Assembly: GCF_027925025.1 (NCBI RefSeq) | Contig: NZ_AP027058.1 | Location: forward strand, 1 to 64,000 | DNA length: 64,000 nt | Source: Limnohabitans sp. MORI2 | Lineage (GTDB): Bacteria; Pseudomonadota; Gammaproteobacteria; Burkholderiales; Burkholderiaceae_C | Direction: 5' to 3' | Part shown: piece by piece, positions 12,680 through 21,619 of the stretch | Position numbering within the stretch: the first letter of the stretch is position 1 | Layout: each line of letters opens with the position of its first letter | Translations under genes and position numbers: made by a program | The notes under the pieces: generated by a model | What the model was told of the DNA's origin: nothing | The model's input: the letters and a program-made list of their open reading frames with translations, nothing else | Databases searched by the model: none

Positions 12680-13294
12680 ATGTTCGGTATCGCGGACTAC
12701 GGCGCTTTTGTCGTGGCCATCATCGTCTTTTTGGCCATCCCCGGCCCTGGTAACTTGGCCTTGCTCACAGCAACAGGCAAGGGTGGGGTGCGCGCGGGCT
12801 TGGCCGCTACATTGGGTGTGATAGCCGGCGACCAGGTTTTGTTGTGGTTGGCCGTGGCGGGCTTGTCAGCCGTGCTCATCAACTATCCCAGCCTGTACAG
12901 CACTGTTCAGTGGGTGGGGGCTGCGTACTTGATGGGGTTGGGTTATTCGCTTTACAAGGTCAAGCCTGGTGATGCGCCTGTGCTGAATATGAAACCCGGC
13001 CACTACTTACGCCAAGCCCTGTTCATCACGGTCCTCAACCCGAAAGCCATTGTGTTTTACATGGCGTTTTTTCCCTTGTTTGTTGACCCTGCTATTCATA
13101 TGGGGCTACTCACATTTGCTGTAATGGCTGCCACCATCGCCGCGCTGACCTTCGTCTATGGTTTGGTGGTGGTGCTACTGGCGCATCACACCGCTGAGCG
13201 TGTCCGAGCCAATCCGCTCATTGGCCTAGCGCTCAACAAAATTGCAGGCGTGTTGCTCATCGCGTTTGGCCTCAAGTTGGCCTTGTTCAAATAA
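12680..13294 (+). CDS. LysE/RhtB family amino-acid exporter
   Basis: This is an inner-membrane protein of 204 residues with about six hydrophobic segments, of the LysE/RhtB family that exports amino acids or related metabolites. The family fingerprint FLAIPGPGNLALLTATGKGGVRAGLAATLGV near the N-terminus is clear, and the FITVLNPKAIVFYMAFFPLF motif is typical. The substrate is not predictable. It sits between rsmG and parA with 30-base and 27-base gaps and probably shares their transcript. No good ribosome binding site is seen before the ATG. Confidence 0.9.
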   Translation: MFGIADYGAFVVAIIVFLAIPGPGNLALLTATGKGGVRAGLAATLGVIAGDQVLLWLAVAGLSAVLINYPSLYSTVQWVGAAYLMGLGYSLYKVKPGDAPVLNMKPGHYLRQALFITVLNPKAIVFYMAFFPLFVDPAIHMGLLTFAVMAATIAALTFVYGLVVVLLAHHTAERVRANPLIGLALNKIAGVLLIAFGLKLALFK

Positions 13295-13321
13295 TTTTTC
13301 CGTCTCTTTCGAAAGCTCTGT

Positions 13322-14119
13322 ATGGCCAAAATATTCTGCGTTGCCAACCAAAAAGGTGGTGTCGGCAAGACCACCACCACCGTCAACTTGGCGGCAGGCT
13401 TGGCCTTTGTTGGCCAGCGTGTGTTGATGGTTGACTTAGACCCCCAGGGCAATGCCACCATGAGTTCGGGCGTCGACAAACGCGAAATGGAACTCTCCGT
13501 GTATGACGTACTGTTGGAAGAGGCCACCATTGCCGATGCTCGCATTCGCAGCAACTGGGGTACTGAGGGCGTACGTGCCAAAATCCCAACCTATGACGTA
13601 CTGGGAGCCAACCGTGATTTGGCGGGTGCGGAGGTTGAGCTGGTGTCGCTAGAGCGCCGCGAAAATCGCCTCAAACAAGCTTTGGCCGTGGTGGATGCAG
13701 AGTACGACTTTGTGCTTATTGATTGTCCCCCGTCACTCTCGATGCTGACGCTCAATGGTTTGTGCGCAGCGCACGGTGTGATCGTTCCGATGCAGTGCGA
13801 ATACTTTGCTCTTGAAGGCCTGACCGACTTGGTCAACACCATCAAACAAGTGCATGCCAATCTCAACCGCGAACTCAAAATCATTGGCTTGTTGCGAGTG
13901 ATGTTTGATCCGCGTATCACTTTACAGCAGCAGGTGAGCGATCAACTCAAAGACCACTTCGGTGACAAAGTGTTCAGCGCGGTCATCCCACGCAATGTAC
14001 GTCTAGCCGAAGCACCTAGCTACGGTTTGCCCGGCGTGGTGTTTGACCCTTCGGCCAAAGGCAGCCATGCCTTTGTGGACTTTGCACACGAGATGGTCGA
14101 ACGCGTGAAAACGCTTTGA
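13322..14119 (+). CDS. parA: Chromosome partitioning ATPase ParA (Soj)
   Basis: ParA is a deviant-Walker ATPase that binds nucleoid DNA non-specifically and moves ParB-parS complexes during chromosome segregation. The length is 265 residues. The Walker A motif KGGVGKTTTTVNLAAGL is at residues 10-26, the second signature motif FVLIDCPPSL is present, and so is PMQCEYFALEGLTDL. It has no N-terminal helix-turn-helix extension, so it is the chromosomal (Soj-like) rather than the plasmid type Ia form. parB follows after one intervening gene. Confidence 0.97.
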   Translation: MAKIFCVANQKGGVGKTTTTVNLAAGLAFVGQRVLMVDLDPQGNATMSSGVDKREMELSVYDVLLEEATIADARIRSNWGTEGVRAKIPTYDVLGANRDLAGAEVELVSLERRENRLKQALAVVDAEYDFVLIDCPPSLSMLTLNGLCAAHGVIVPMQCEYFALEGLTDLVNTIKQVHANLNRELKIIGLLRVMFDPRITLQQQVSDQLKDHFGDKVFSAVIPRNVRLAEAPSYGLPGVVFDPSAKGSHAFVDFAHEMVERVKTL

Positions 14120-14150
14120 TGTCAAGCAAGAAGCCCAACGGCCACACCCT

Positions 14151-14696
14151 GTGACAGCGTCTGTCCTCCTTCTTCCCGGTTGGCACAACAGCGGCCCCGA
14201 CCACTGGCAAAGCCTGTGGCAGGACGCGCATGGCTACACACGGGTGGAGCAACACAATTGGGATTTCCCGTTGCGTGGCGACTGGATGATTCAGCTCGAA
14301 GAGGCCGTGTTAGCCAACCCTAACGCTGTGTTGGTGGCGCACAGTTTGGGCTGTGTGTTGGTGGCGGCGTGGGCCTCGCACTCGCGTCACGCGCACAAGG
14401 TCAAAGCGGCTTTACTTGTCGCACCTGCCGATGTAGAGCGCCCCGAAATGCAACACATGCTCCACAGCTGGAGCCCCATTGTGCGCGAGCGTTTGCCTTT
14501 TCCTAGTGTGATGGCGGCCAGCCGCAACGACCCGTATTGCAGCCTTTTACGCGCCAGTGCATTGGCGCATGCCTGGGGCTCTCGTTTGGTCGATTGCGGC
14601 GCCGTGGGTCACATCAACACAGATTCACACCTTGGCGACTGGCCCGAGGGCCATGCTTTGCTACTAGATTTACTGAAAGAAAAAAATGGTCACTAA
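14151..14696 (+). CDS. RBBP9/YdeN-type serine hydrolase
   Basis: This is a small alpha/beta hydrolase of 181 residues from the RBBP9/YdeN family, whose physiological substrates are largely unknown. Visible features are the N-terminal strand and loop LLLPGWHNSGPDHWQSLW, the nucleophile serine in VAHSLGCVLV, an aspartate in SRNDPYCS and a histidine in VGHINTDSHLGDW. The start codon is GTG at 14151; no in-frame ATG fits better. It lies between parA and parB, and its last 11 bases overlap the parB start. Translation of parB is therefore probably coupled to this gene. There is no known role for this family in segregation. Confidence 0.85.
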   Translation: MTASVLLLPGWHNSGPDHWQSLWQDAHGYTRVEQHNWDFPLRGDWMIQLEEAVLANPNAVLVAHSLGCVLVAAWASHSRHAHKVKAALLVAPADVERPEMQHMLHSWSPIVRERLPFPSVMAASRNDPYCSLLRASALAHAWGSRLVDCGAVGHINTDSHLGDWPEGHALLLDLLKEKNGH

Positions 14697-15606
14697 AAAA
14701 ACCAAAGGCTTAGGCCGCGGCCTTGAAGCCTTGCTCGGCCCCAAGGTCGACGACACCGTCGCTGCAAAAACCGCCGCCGCCGAAGGCTTGCCCAGCACCT
14801 TGCCACTGAGCCAAATGGTGGCGGGTATGTACCAGCCGCGCACACGCATGGACGAAGGCGCTTTGTATGAGTTGGCTGAGAGCATCAAAGCCCAAGGCAT
14901 CATGCAGCCCATCCTCGTGCGCCAGTTGCACGATGGTCCCAACGCCGGCAAATACGAAATCATCGCGGGCGAACGACGCAGCCGCGCAGCCAAACTCGCG
15001 GGCCTCGACACCGTGCCCGTGCTCGTGCGCGACGTGCCCAACGAAGCCGCCGCTGCGATGGCCTTGATTGAAAACATTCAGCGCGAAGACCTCAATCCGC
15101 TAGAAGAAGCGCAAGGTCTGCAACGTCTCATCAAAGAATTCGGTCTTACGCACGAACTCGCTGCGCAAGCCGTAGGCCGTTCGCGCAGCGCAGCCAGCAA
15201 TTTGTTGCGTTTGCTCAACTTGGCTGAGCCAGTTCAATCGATGCTCATGGCTGGAGACATCGACATGGGCCACGCACGCGCGTTGTTGGCCCTCGACAGA
15301 GCAACACAGATCACAGCGGCCAACCAAATCAGCGCCAAAAAAATGTCGGTCCGCGAGGCAGAGAGCTTGGTCAAAAAACTGGGTGCTGAATTTAATTTGG
15401 TGCCGCAAAAGCCAAAGAGCGAAAAATCGCGCGATATCAAACGCATCGAAGAAGAGCTGTCTGATTTGCTAACGGCACAAGTTGAGGTGCGCGTTAAAAA
15501 ACGTGTCAAACGACACGGCAGAGTTGAAGAGATGGGTGAGCTCTCAATTCAATTCGGCTCCATTGATGAGCTCAACGGCTTGATTGACGAACTGCGAAAG
15601 CCCTAA
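14686..15606 (+). CDS. parB: Chromosome partitioning protein ParB (Spo0J)
   Basis: ParB is a CTP-dependent DNA clamp that loads at parS and spreads along DNA. The length is 306 residues. The N-terminal ParA-interacting peptide KGLGRGLEALLG is at residues 7-18. The CTP-binding motif GERRSRAAKLAG and the NIQREDLNPLEEAQ segment follow. The helix-turn-helix region reads THELAAQAVGRSRSAASNLLRLL. The C-terminal dimerisation domain is intact. Three matching parS sites lie 2.1-3.2 kb upstream. It overlaps the preceding hydrolase gene by 11 bases, and a hybrid kinase gene begins 5 bases after its stop. Confidence 0.97.
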   Translation: MVTKKTKGLGRGLEALLGPKVDDTVAAKTAAAEGLPSTLPLSQMVAGMYQPRTRMDEGALYELAESIKAQGIMQPILVRQLHDGPNAGKYEIIAGERRSRAAKLAGLDTVPVLVRDVPNEAAAAMALIENIQREDLNPLEEAQGLQRLIKEFGLTHELAAQAVGRSRSAASNLLRLLNLAEPVQSMLMAGDIDMGHARALLALDRATQITAANQISAKKMSVREAESLVKKLGAEFNLVPQKPKSEKSRDIKRIEEELSDLLTAQVEVRVKKRVKRHGRVEEMGELSIQFGSIDELNGLIDELRKP

Positions 15607-15611
15607 CGCAC

Positions 15612-17366
15612 ATGATTGACAAACTGCGTCACGTTTTCTTGCCGAGGAGCTTTTTCACAGGCTCTCAGTTGGAGCGTCGTCGCAGTTTATTGATGTACAT
15701 GCTGCTTTTGATTGGCGCATGTTCATTGCCTTTCTACTTTATCCCCCACCCCGATTACAACCATGTTGCCAACCTCGTTGGTACGGCGGGTTATTGGCTT
15801 TTGCTCGGCACACTGTTGCTGGGCGCTCCTTATGTTTGGGTGGTTCATGGGGGTTTGCTGTGGTCCATCTTTTATGTGGCCTATTTGGCCGCGATGACGG
15901 GGGGCATCAACTCTCCGGTGATGGTTTGGATGACCATCATTGTTTTGCCAGCTGTTTTGTTGCTTGACCGGGCGGCGGCATTTTTTTGGATCATTGCCGT
16001 TTTCTTGGCCAATTTATTGTTGTTGCTCATTACCCAATATGGATGGGTCAACACGGACATCAACATGAACAACGATGTCATGGCATGGACCGTGGCCAAT
16101 AAACTTTTCGTCATTGCTTTGGCGCTTTACGCGGTGTTTGTGACGGAGACCATGCATCGAAGCCAAGCCGCGGAAATGGATGAAAGTAACGCTGAGCTTG
16201 AGCGTACACACCAAGCCCTTATTCGTGCGCAAGCGCACAAAGACGAATTCATTGCCTCTGTTGGTCACGAACTACGCACGCCCATGAATGCCATCTTGGG
16301 CCTCAATGGCATTCTTCGCACAGAGCTTGCGGGGAGGCCTGAAGACGCCGCAGTGGTTGACCATATACGCCGATCGACCGAACAGCTGCTGCAAGTCGTC
16401 AACGACATTCTTGACTTTTCTCAACTGCAAGCGGGGCGCTTGACGCTGCACGAAGAGGAGTTTGCATTACGTGATGTCTGGACTGCGCTTTTTCAAAACC
16501 ATGAGAAAAAAGCAGAAGCTAAAAACATCCGCATGAGCTTTGAAGTTAGCGCTGTACACGGCATGTGGGTCAAGGGTGATCGACAACGCTTGTTGCAAGT
16601 TCTCAATAACCTGCTTGATAACGCGATCAAATTTACGGCACAAGGGCACATCGTGATCCGCGCCCAAGCCATCGGCGGCGGTCTTTTGTTTGAGGTGCAA
16701 GACTCGGGCATTGGGATTGCTGTCGACAGACAAAAACAAATTTTCAATGGCTTTGAACATGCCGATGTGCAGACCAACCGTCAATACGGCGGCACAGGAT
16801 TGGGTTTGTCCATTTGTGAGCGACTGGTCACGCTGCAGGGGGGCACCATTGGTGTGAGTAGCGTGCAAGGTGAAGGGTCGCGCTTTTGGTTTCAATTGCC
16901 CTTACGTAGCATCGCCGTCAAAGACGCGCAGGCCGCTGCAGACATGGCGAGAGCCTTGGTTGATCAACCTATTCGAGTTTTGCTGGTCGACGATAACGCC
17001 GTTAACTTGTTGGTTGCCCGCATGATGCTTAAGAAATGTTTTCCAAAAGCCGACATCGTTCAAGCCAACAGTGGTGCAGAGGCCTTGGAAAAGCTGCGAA
17101 CTGAAACATTTGATCTCACACTCATGGATATGGTCATGCCCGAGATGGACGGCATGCAAGTGACACAAACGTTGCGCCTTGATTTTCCAGAACCAGTTTG
17201 TCACATGCCCGTCTTGGCGTTGACTGCGAGTGCCAATCCAGTAGATCACGACCGTTGTTTGGCCGCCGGCATGGATGATGTGTTGCACAAGCCTTTGGAT
17301 GAATCACAACTTATTTCGAAAATTTCGAACGCACTCGCGATTCATGCAACAAGGGGTCAAGCATGA
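15612..17366 (+). CDS. Hybrid sensor histidine kinase, copy 1
   Basis: This is a membrane-bound hybrid kinase of 584 residues. The N-terminal 175 residues form about six hydrophobic segments with little periplasmic sequence, so the sensor is intramembrane or senses a partner. A short coiled coil leads to the HisKA domain with His219 in GHELRTPMNAILG. The HATPase domain has NLLDNAIKFT and YGGTGLGLSI. A C-terminal receiver domain has Asp506 in LTLMDMVMPEMDG. There is no output domain. It starts 5 bases after parB and overlaps the next, paralogous kinase by 4 bases (ATGA). The input signal and the phosphotransfer partner are unknown. Confidence 0.93.
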   Translation: MIDKLRHVFLPRSFFTGSQLERRRSLLMYMLLLIGACSLPFYFIPHPDYNHVANLVGTAGYWLLLGTLLLGAPYVWVVHGGLLWSIFYVAYLAAMTGGINSPVMVWMTIIVLPAVLLLDRAAAFFWIIAVFLANLLLLLITQYGWVNTDINMNNDVMAWTVANKLFVIALALYAVFVTETMHRSQAAEMDESNAELERTHQALIRAQAHKDEFIASVGHELRTPMNAILGLNGILRTELAGRPEDAAVVDHIRRSTEQLLQVVNDILDFSQLQAGRLTLHEEEFALRDVWTALFQNHEKKAEAKNIRMSFEVSAVHGMWVKGDRQRLLQVLNNLLDNAIKFTAQGHIVIRAQAIGGGLLFEVQDSGIGIAVDRQKQIFNGFEHADVQTNRQYGGTGLGLSICERLVTLQGGTIGVSSVQGEGSRFWFQLPLRSIAVKDAQAAADMARALVDQPIRVLLVDDNAVNLLVARMMLKKCFPKADIVQANSGAEALEKLRTETFDLTLMDMVMPEMDGMQVTQTLRLDFPEPVCHMPVLALTASANPVDHDRCLAAGMDDVLHKPLDESQLISKISNALAIHATRGQA

Positions 17367-19126
17367 CGCGCTACACGCTTGAACACCTAGCTGCATTGGC
17401 CGTTCCGCATTTGCCAGAGCGTTTCCGCGAGGGGCGGTTGCCGTATCTCTTCTTTGTGGTGTGGGTCTTAATTGGTGTGATGGTCATCTTGGCCATCATC
17501 ACGCCGTATCCCAATGGTGTGCCTGTTCCTTTGGCGTTTGCCTTTGTGTTGCTTGTTTTGCAACTGTTATTTATTTGGGGCTTGCCATTTTCTGTTGCGG
17601 TTAATTTGGGCTTGTTGGCAGGGTTAACTCAGGTCACCTATGCCGCTTGGATGTCGGGGGGTATTTTTTCTCCGCGAATGGCGTGGATGACCGTCATTCC
17701 GTTGGTGCCGTTTTATGCCGTCAGTCGCCGCACGGGGGTGGTTTGGTTGGTCTTGGTCCTCTTGGTCGAAATGCTGATGAGTTATCTCACCTGGCACAGT
17801 TGGTTGCCAGACAACCCGACCCTAGGTGCGGCACAGGTCATGTCATCGTTTGCCAGCTACTCGGTGGTGACCTTGATTTTGATCACCGTCCCATTTCTGT
17901 ATGACAACGCATTTCGGCTGGCCTACAACGCGAGCCTACAGCGCAACCAAGAGCTTGAAGAGAAACGCCAAGAGCTTTTGCGCACTTCTGCTTTGCGAGA
18001 GCAATTCATCGCCACCGTTAGCCACGAACTACGTACGCCCATGAATGCCATCTTGGGTTTCAACAACATGCTTTTGGCGCGGGTGTCCGACAACTTGCAG
18101 GCGCTGAAAATTCTCAACCACACGCGGCAATCGGCAGACCACTTGCTCACTGTGATCAACGACGTGCTGGATTACTCACAACTGCAAGCGGGCAAGATCA
18201 ATGTCCATGCAGAGACCTTCGCCCTGAGAGATACCGTCAACACAGCGTTTGACCTTTTTGCACAACGGGTCGAAAGCATGCACTTGCAATACACCTGCAC
18301 CATTGATGACAACGTCCCCCACTGGGTCAGCACAGATCGCCATCGGCTGATGCAGATCTTGGTCAACCTCTTGGGCAATGCCATCAAGTTCACACATCAG
18401 GGGTACGTCACTTTGTCTGTGCGCCGTCAGCCTTTGTGCGTCCACTTCTCTGTGCGTGACAGTGGCATTGGCATTCCCGAATCGCAACAGCCCAAAATCT
18501 TCCAGCGTTTTGTACAAGCGGAAGACGACATTCAATCGCGCTACGGCGGCAATGGCCTGGGCCTATCCATCACACAACGACTGGTTGAGTTGATGGGGGG
18601 GCATATCGGCTTTGAAAGCAAGCCGGGGCAAGGCTCCATGTTTTGGTTCACCTTGCCTTTGGTCGACGTTGCTGCGCCAACTGTGGAGGCACCCAAGGCC
18701 AAAACGACCAGCCTGCCAACGTCTGCAACGCAAAGGTTTTTGGTGGTGGACGATCACCCCATCAACCGATTGCTTGTGCGCCAAATTTTGAAAAACAATT
18801 GGAAAAACTGTGAACTCGTCGAAGCCGAAAACGGGCTCAAAGCGCTCGAGGCATTGCGACAACAAGAGTTCGATGTCATCTTGATGGACATGGTCATGCC
18901 GGAGATGGACGGCATTGAGGCCACCTCAGCACTGCGCCTGACGTTTGACCAGCCAGTGCGCGACACCCCGGTATTAGGCCTCACAGCCAACGTCAATCCG
19001 CTTGACCTCGAGCGATTTGCTGCCGCAGGCGTCAGCGCCGTGGTGCTCAAGCCCTTTGATGCAGCCAAGGTCTGCGCCAAAGTTGAAGAAATGCTTATAG
19101 AGAAAAGATCTTCCCTGGGTTCATGA
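17363..19126 (+). CDS. Hybrid sensor histidine kinase, copy 2
   Basis: This is the second hybrid kinase, with 587 residues and the same architecture as the preceding gene: about six membrane segments (1-185), HisKA with His221 in SHELRTPMNAILG, HATPase with NLLGNAIKFT and YGGNGLGLSI, and a receiver with Asp509 in LMDMVMPEMDG. The shared motifs show that the two arose by tandem duplication, but the membrane regions have diverged a lot, which suggests different inputs. The last 32 bases overlap the convergent flavoprotein gene. It is probably in one operon with parA-parB by spacing. Confidence 0.93.
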   Translation: MTRYTLEHLAALAVPHLPERFREGRLPYLFFVVWVLIGVMVILAIITPYPNGVPVPLAFAFVLLVLQLLFIWGLPFSVAVNLGLLAGLTQVTYAAWMSGGIFSPRMAWMTVIPLVPFYAVSRRTGVVWLVLVLLVEMLMSYLTWHSWLPDNPTLGAAQVMSSFASYSVVTLILITVPFLYDNAFRLAYNASLQRNQELEEKRQELLRTSALREQFIATVSHELRTPMNAILGFNNMLLARVSDNLQALKILNHTRQSADHLLTVINDVLDYSQLQAGKINVHAETFALRDTVNTAFDLFAQRVESMHLQYTCTIDDNVPHWVSTDRHRLMQILVNLLGNAIKFTHQGYVTLSVRRQPLCVHFSVRDSGIGIPESQQPKIFQRFVQAEDDIQSRYGGNGLGLSITQRLVELMGGHIGFESKPGQGSMFWFTLPLVDVAAPTVEAPKAKTTSLPTSATQRFLVVDDHPINRLLVRQILKNNWKNCELVEAENGLKALEALRQQEFDVILMDMVMPEMDGIEATSALRLTFDQPVRDTPVLGLTANVNPLDLERFAAAGVSAVVLKPFDAAKVCAKVEEMLIEKRSSLGS

Positions 19127-20522
19127 TGTTGTGTGGGTCCAGCGCCCGCTTGATGGTTCGCATCATCTCCACGGCGCCGTCGCCAGCTTCGGTTCGCAAG
19201 AAATCCATTTTGTGCAATCCCACCCCGTGTTCACCCGTACACGTGCCTCCTAACGTGAGCGCACGGTGGACCAAGCGTTGGTTCAGTGCTTCGGCCGTTT
19301 CATACTCTTTGGGATCATTGGGATCAATCAAATAACCGACATGGAAATTGCCGTCTCCCACATGGCCTACTAAGAAATAGGGCAAGCCAGAGGCTTCTGC
19401 TTCGGCGATGGAGTCGAGCATGGCCTCTGCCAGCTTGCTGATGGGTACGCAAGTGTCTGTCGTCACGGCGCGACAACCGGGGCGGCTTTGCAATGCGGCG
19501 AAGTAAGCGTTGTGGCGAGCGGTCCACAACCGTGTCCGCTCTTCGGGGGTGGTTGCCCACTCAAAAGACACACTGCCGTGTTCAAGTGCAATTTCTTGCA
19601 CTGTTTTCGCCTGTTCTTCGACCCCCGCAGGTGAGCCATGAAACTCCATCAGCAATAAAGGCGCTTCCGCCAAATCTAGCTTGGCATAGGCATTCACGGC
19701 GCGTACGCTTGCTGCATCAATCAATTCAACGCGTGCAATAGGTACGCCCATTTGAATGATGGCAATCGTCGTTTGAACCGCCGCTTCTAACGACGGAAAT
19801 GAACACACCGCTGCGGACACCGCCTCTGGTAATGGATAGATGCGCAAAGAAATCTCGGTCATCACGCCAAGCGTGCCTTCGCTTCCAACAAACAAACGCG
19901 TCAAATCGTAACCAGCGGATGATTTTTTCGCGCGCGTACCTGTGCGAATCACTTCGCCGCTGGCAGTGACCACCTCTAGGGCCAGGACGTTCTCTCGCAT
20001 CGTGCCATAGCGCACGGCATTGGTCCCGCTGGCCCGTGTGGCGCACATGCCGCCGATCGAGGCATCTGCACCAGGGTCAATCGGAAAAAACAAACCCGTG
20101 CTCTTGATTTCTTCGTTCAATTGTTTTCGCGTGACGCCTGGCTGCACGGTCACGGTCAAATCCTCAGCGTTCACACTCAGCACTTGGTTCATGCGGCTCA
20201 CATCCAAACTGACGCCCCCCTGCACCGCCAGTAAATGCCCCTCAAGCGACGAGCCAACACCATAAGGAATCACGGGTACGCCATGCGCGGCACACAAGGC
20301 CACCGCATCCGCTACATCCTGCGTGTTTTGCGCAAAGATCACCGCGGCAGGCGGCGGAACATCGATAAATGGAGATTCGTCGCGCCCGTGGTGCTCACGC
20401 ACGGCCATGGCCACCGAGCAATTGGCGCCAAACCGTGCTTGCAATTCGGCCAAGCACTCGGCGGAGACCTCACGCTGCTTCACGGCGGGGGTCAAATGGT
20501 TGGGGTGGGTCGGCGCATTCAT
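19095..20522 (-). CDS. FAD-linked oxidase, D-lactate dehydrogenase/GlcD type
   Basis: This is a flavoprotein of 475 residues from the FAD_binding_4/FAD-oxidase_C family, which oxidises D-2-hydroxyacids such as D-lactate or glycolate. FAD-binding motifs are VIPYGVGSSLEGH and PGADASIGGMCATRASGTNAV. The C-terminal metal/substrate site VGHVGDGNFHVGY and the motif CTGEHGVGLHKM are conserved. The start at 20522 has an AAGGAG ribosome binding site; the frame extends to 20594 without homology. The GSSLEGH motif resembles mitochondrial-type D-lactate dehydrogenase more than GlcD of a glcDEF operon; a glcE gene is seen at the far end of the window. Confidence 0.88.
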   Translation of the reverse strand: MNAPTHPNHLTPAVKQREVSAECLAELQARFGANCSVAMAVREHHGRDESPFIDVPPPAAVIFAQNTQDVADAVALCAAHGVPVIPYGVGSSLEGHLLAVQGGVSLDVSRMNQVLSVNAEDLTVTVQPGVTRKQLNEEIKSTGLFFPIDPGADASIGGMCATRASGTNAVRYGTMRENVLALEVVTASGEVIRTGTRAKKSSAGYDLTRLFVGSEGTLGVMTEISLRIYPLPEAVSAAVCSFPSLEAAVQTTIAIIQMGVPIARVELIDAASVRAVNAYAKLDLAEAPLLLMEFHGSPAGVEEQAKTVQEIALEHGSVSFEWATTPEERTRLWTARHNAYFAALQSRPGCRAVTTDTCVPISKLAEAMLDSIAEAEASGLPYFLVGHVGDGNFHVGYLIDPNDPKEYETAEALNQRLVHRALTLGGTCTGEHGVGLHKMDFLRTEAGDGAVEMMRTIKRALDPHNIMNPGKIFSL

Positions 20523-20624
20523 ACAAACTCCTTGGCAATCCCTCATTCTATGAAGCTCGAAAGTTTTGCAGCGCTGCTTTGGCGACAGGCACAATAGCGC
20601 TATTCATCAAAGAACATCACGCAC

Positions 20625-21191
20625 ATGGGCAATCGACTTTCACAAATCGCCACCCGCACAGGCGATGCCGGCACGACGGGCTTGGGCAATAACCAACGCG
20701 TTTCAAAAAACAGCTTGCGTGTACACGCCATGGGCGAGGTGGATGAACTGAACTCCAACATTGGCGTGCTCTTATGTGAAGACATGCCGCACGATGTGCG
20801 CGATGTTTTGGTGGAAATCCAGCATCAACTTTTCAACCTGGGTGGAGAGCTCTCGATCCCAGGGTTTGAGTTGCTCAAAGCAGAGGCGGTTCAAGCTTTA
20901 GATGAGGCGCTGGCCACCTACAACGCTCAGTTGCCCAAGCTTGAAGAGTTCATTCTTCCGGCAGGGACGCGAGGTGCAGCCGTTTCTCATGTCTGCCGCA
21001 CCGTGGCGCGCCGCGCAGAGCGTGCAGTGGTGGCCTTGGGCAATGAAGAAGCCATTGGTGATGCGCCACGCCAGTACCTCAATCGCTTGAGTGACCTCAT
21101 GTTCGTGTTGGCTCGCGTGCTCAACCGCATGAATGGCGGGGATGATGTGTATTGGAAAAGCGAGCGCATGAAGCGCAGCGACGGCAAGTAA
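20625..21191 (+). CDS. Cob(I)alamin adenosyltransferase, PduO/MMAB type
   Basis: The enzyme transfers adenosine from ATP to Co(I)rrinoid, making adenosylcobalamin. It has 188 residues. The N-terminal ATP motif TRTGDAGTTGLGNNQRV is diagnostic. VDELNSNIGVLL and the conserved helix CRTVARRAERAVVAL with the active-site arginines follow. The divergent neighbour is 102 bases away. A short perfect inverted repeat, GTAAGT-aaa-ACTTAC, overlaps its stop codon (21188-21202). The cell therefore uses B12, which matches the B12-dependent methionine synthase elsewhere in the window. Confidence 0.93.
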   Translation: MGNRLSQIATRTGDAGTTGLGNNQRVSKNSLRVHAMGEVDELNSNIGVLLCEDMPHDVRDVLVEIQHQLFNLGGELSIPGFELLKAEAVQALDEALATYNAQLPKLEEFILPAGTRGAAVSHVCRTVARRAERAVVALGNEEAIGDAPRQYLNRLSDLMFVLARVLNRMNGGDDVYWKSERMKRSDGK

Positions 21192-21619
21192 GTAAAACTT
21201 ACATTTAAATTAAGTTCCCCCCACGATAGAGCCTGTTTAGTGGCAAAAACGGCTCAACCATGCCCAAGATACGCCTGTTGGCGTATGTACCTCCAAGCCT
21301 AAAACCAAGAAAATTCCATCGGTCTTATCGATTGACTGATGTTTTTATTGTTTCTGCAAGTTTTCGAGTTCTCGTTGGTTTTATCCCCGCGTGAGGCGAG
21401 CCATTGGCGGTCATCTCGCATCTGCGCCAAAAAGAATACATAAGAATTAATTAATAGATTCGCCAAAGTCGCCACAGGCCTTCATTAACAAAACTTAACA
21501 CTATTGGTCCTATTAAGTTGCAAAAATATCGAAATTGGCAATCCAAATCCGTAATTCACAAAGAAATGTAGGGCAAAATAACCTCAATTTTTCGTGATAA
21601 CAACTTAAAAAGAATACTT
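21192..21619. other. 428-base AT-rich gene-free region upstream of the adhesin locus
   Basis: No coding region or RNA gene is recognised. The sequence is visibly richer in A and T than the flanking genes. It holds a 5-bp stem GAGCC (21229-21233) with GGCTC (21251-21255) and a 7-bp hairpin ATACGCC/GGCGTAT at 21269-21286 with a TGTT loop. The arrangement resembles a structured leader. I could not match it to any riboswitch class I know, including c-di-GMP-I, which would have been plausible before adhesin genes. A long leader or silencer-bound promoter for the ompA-like gene is likely. Confidence 0.5.

Noticed and set aside
21220..21310. Possible c-di-GMP (GEMM) riboswitch before the adhesin locus
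   Set aside because: Hairpins and a GCCTAAAACC stretch were suggestive, but the conserved GGGCAAAC and GACGCAAAG core elements are missing.
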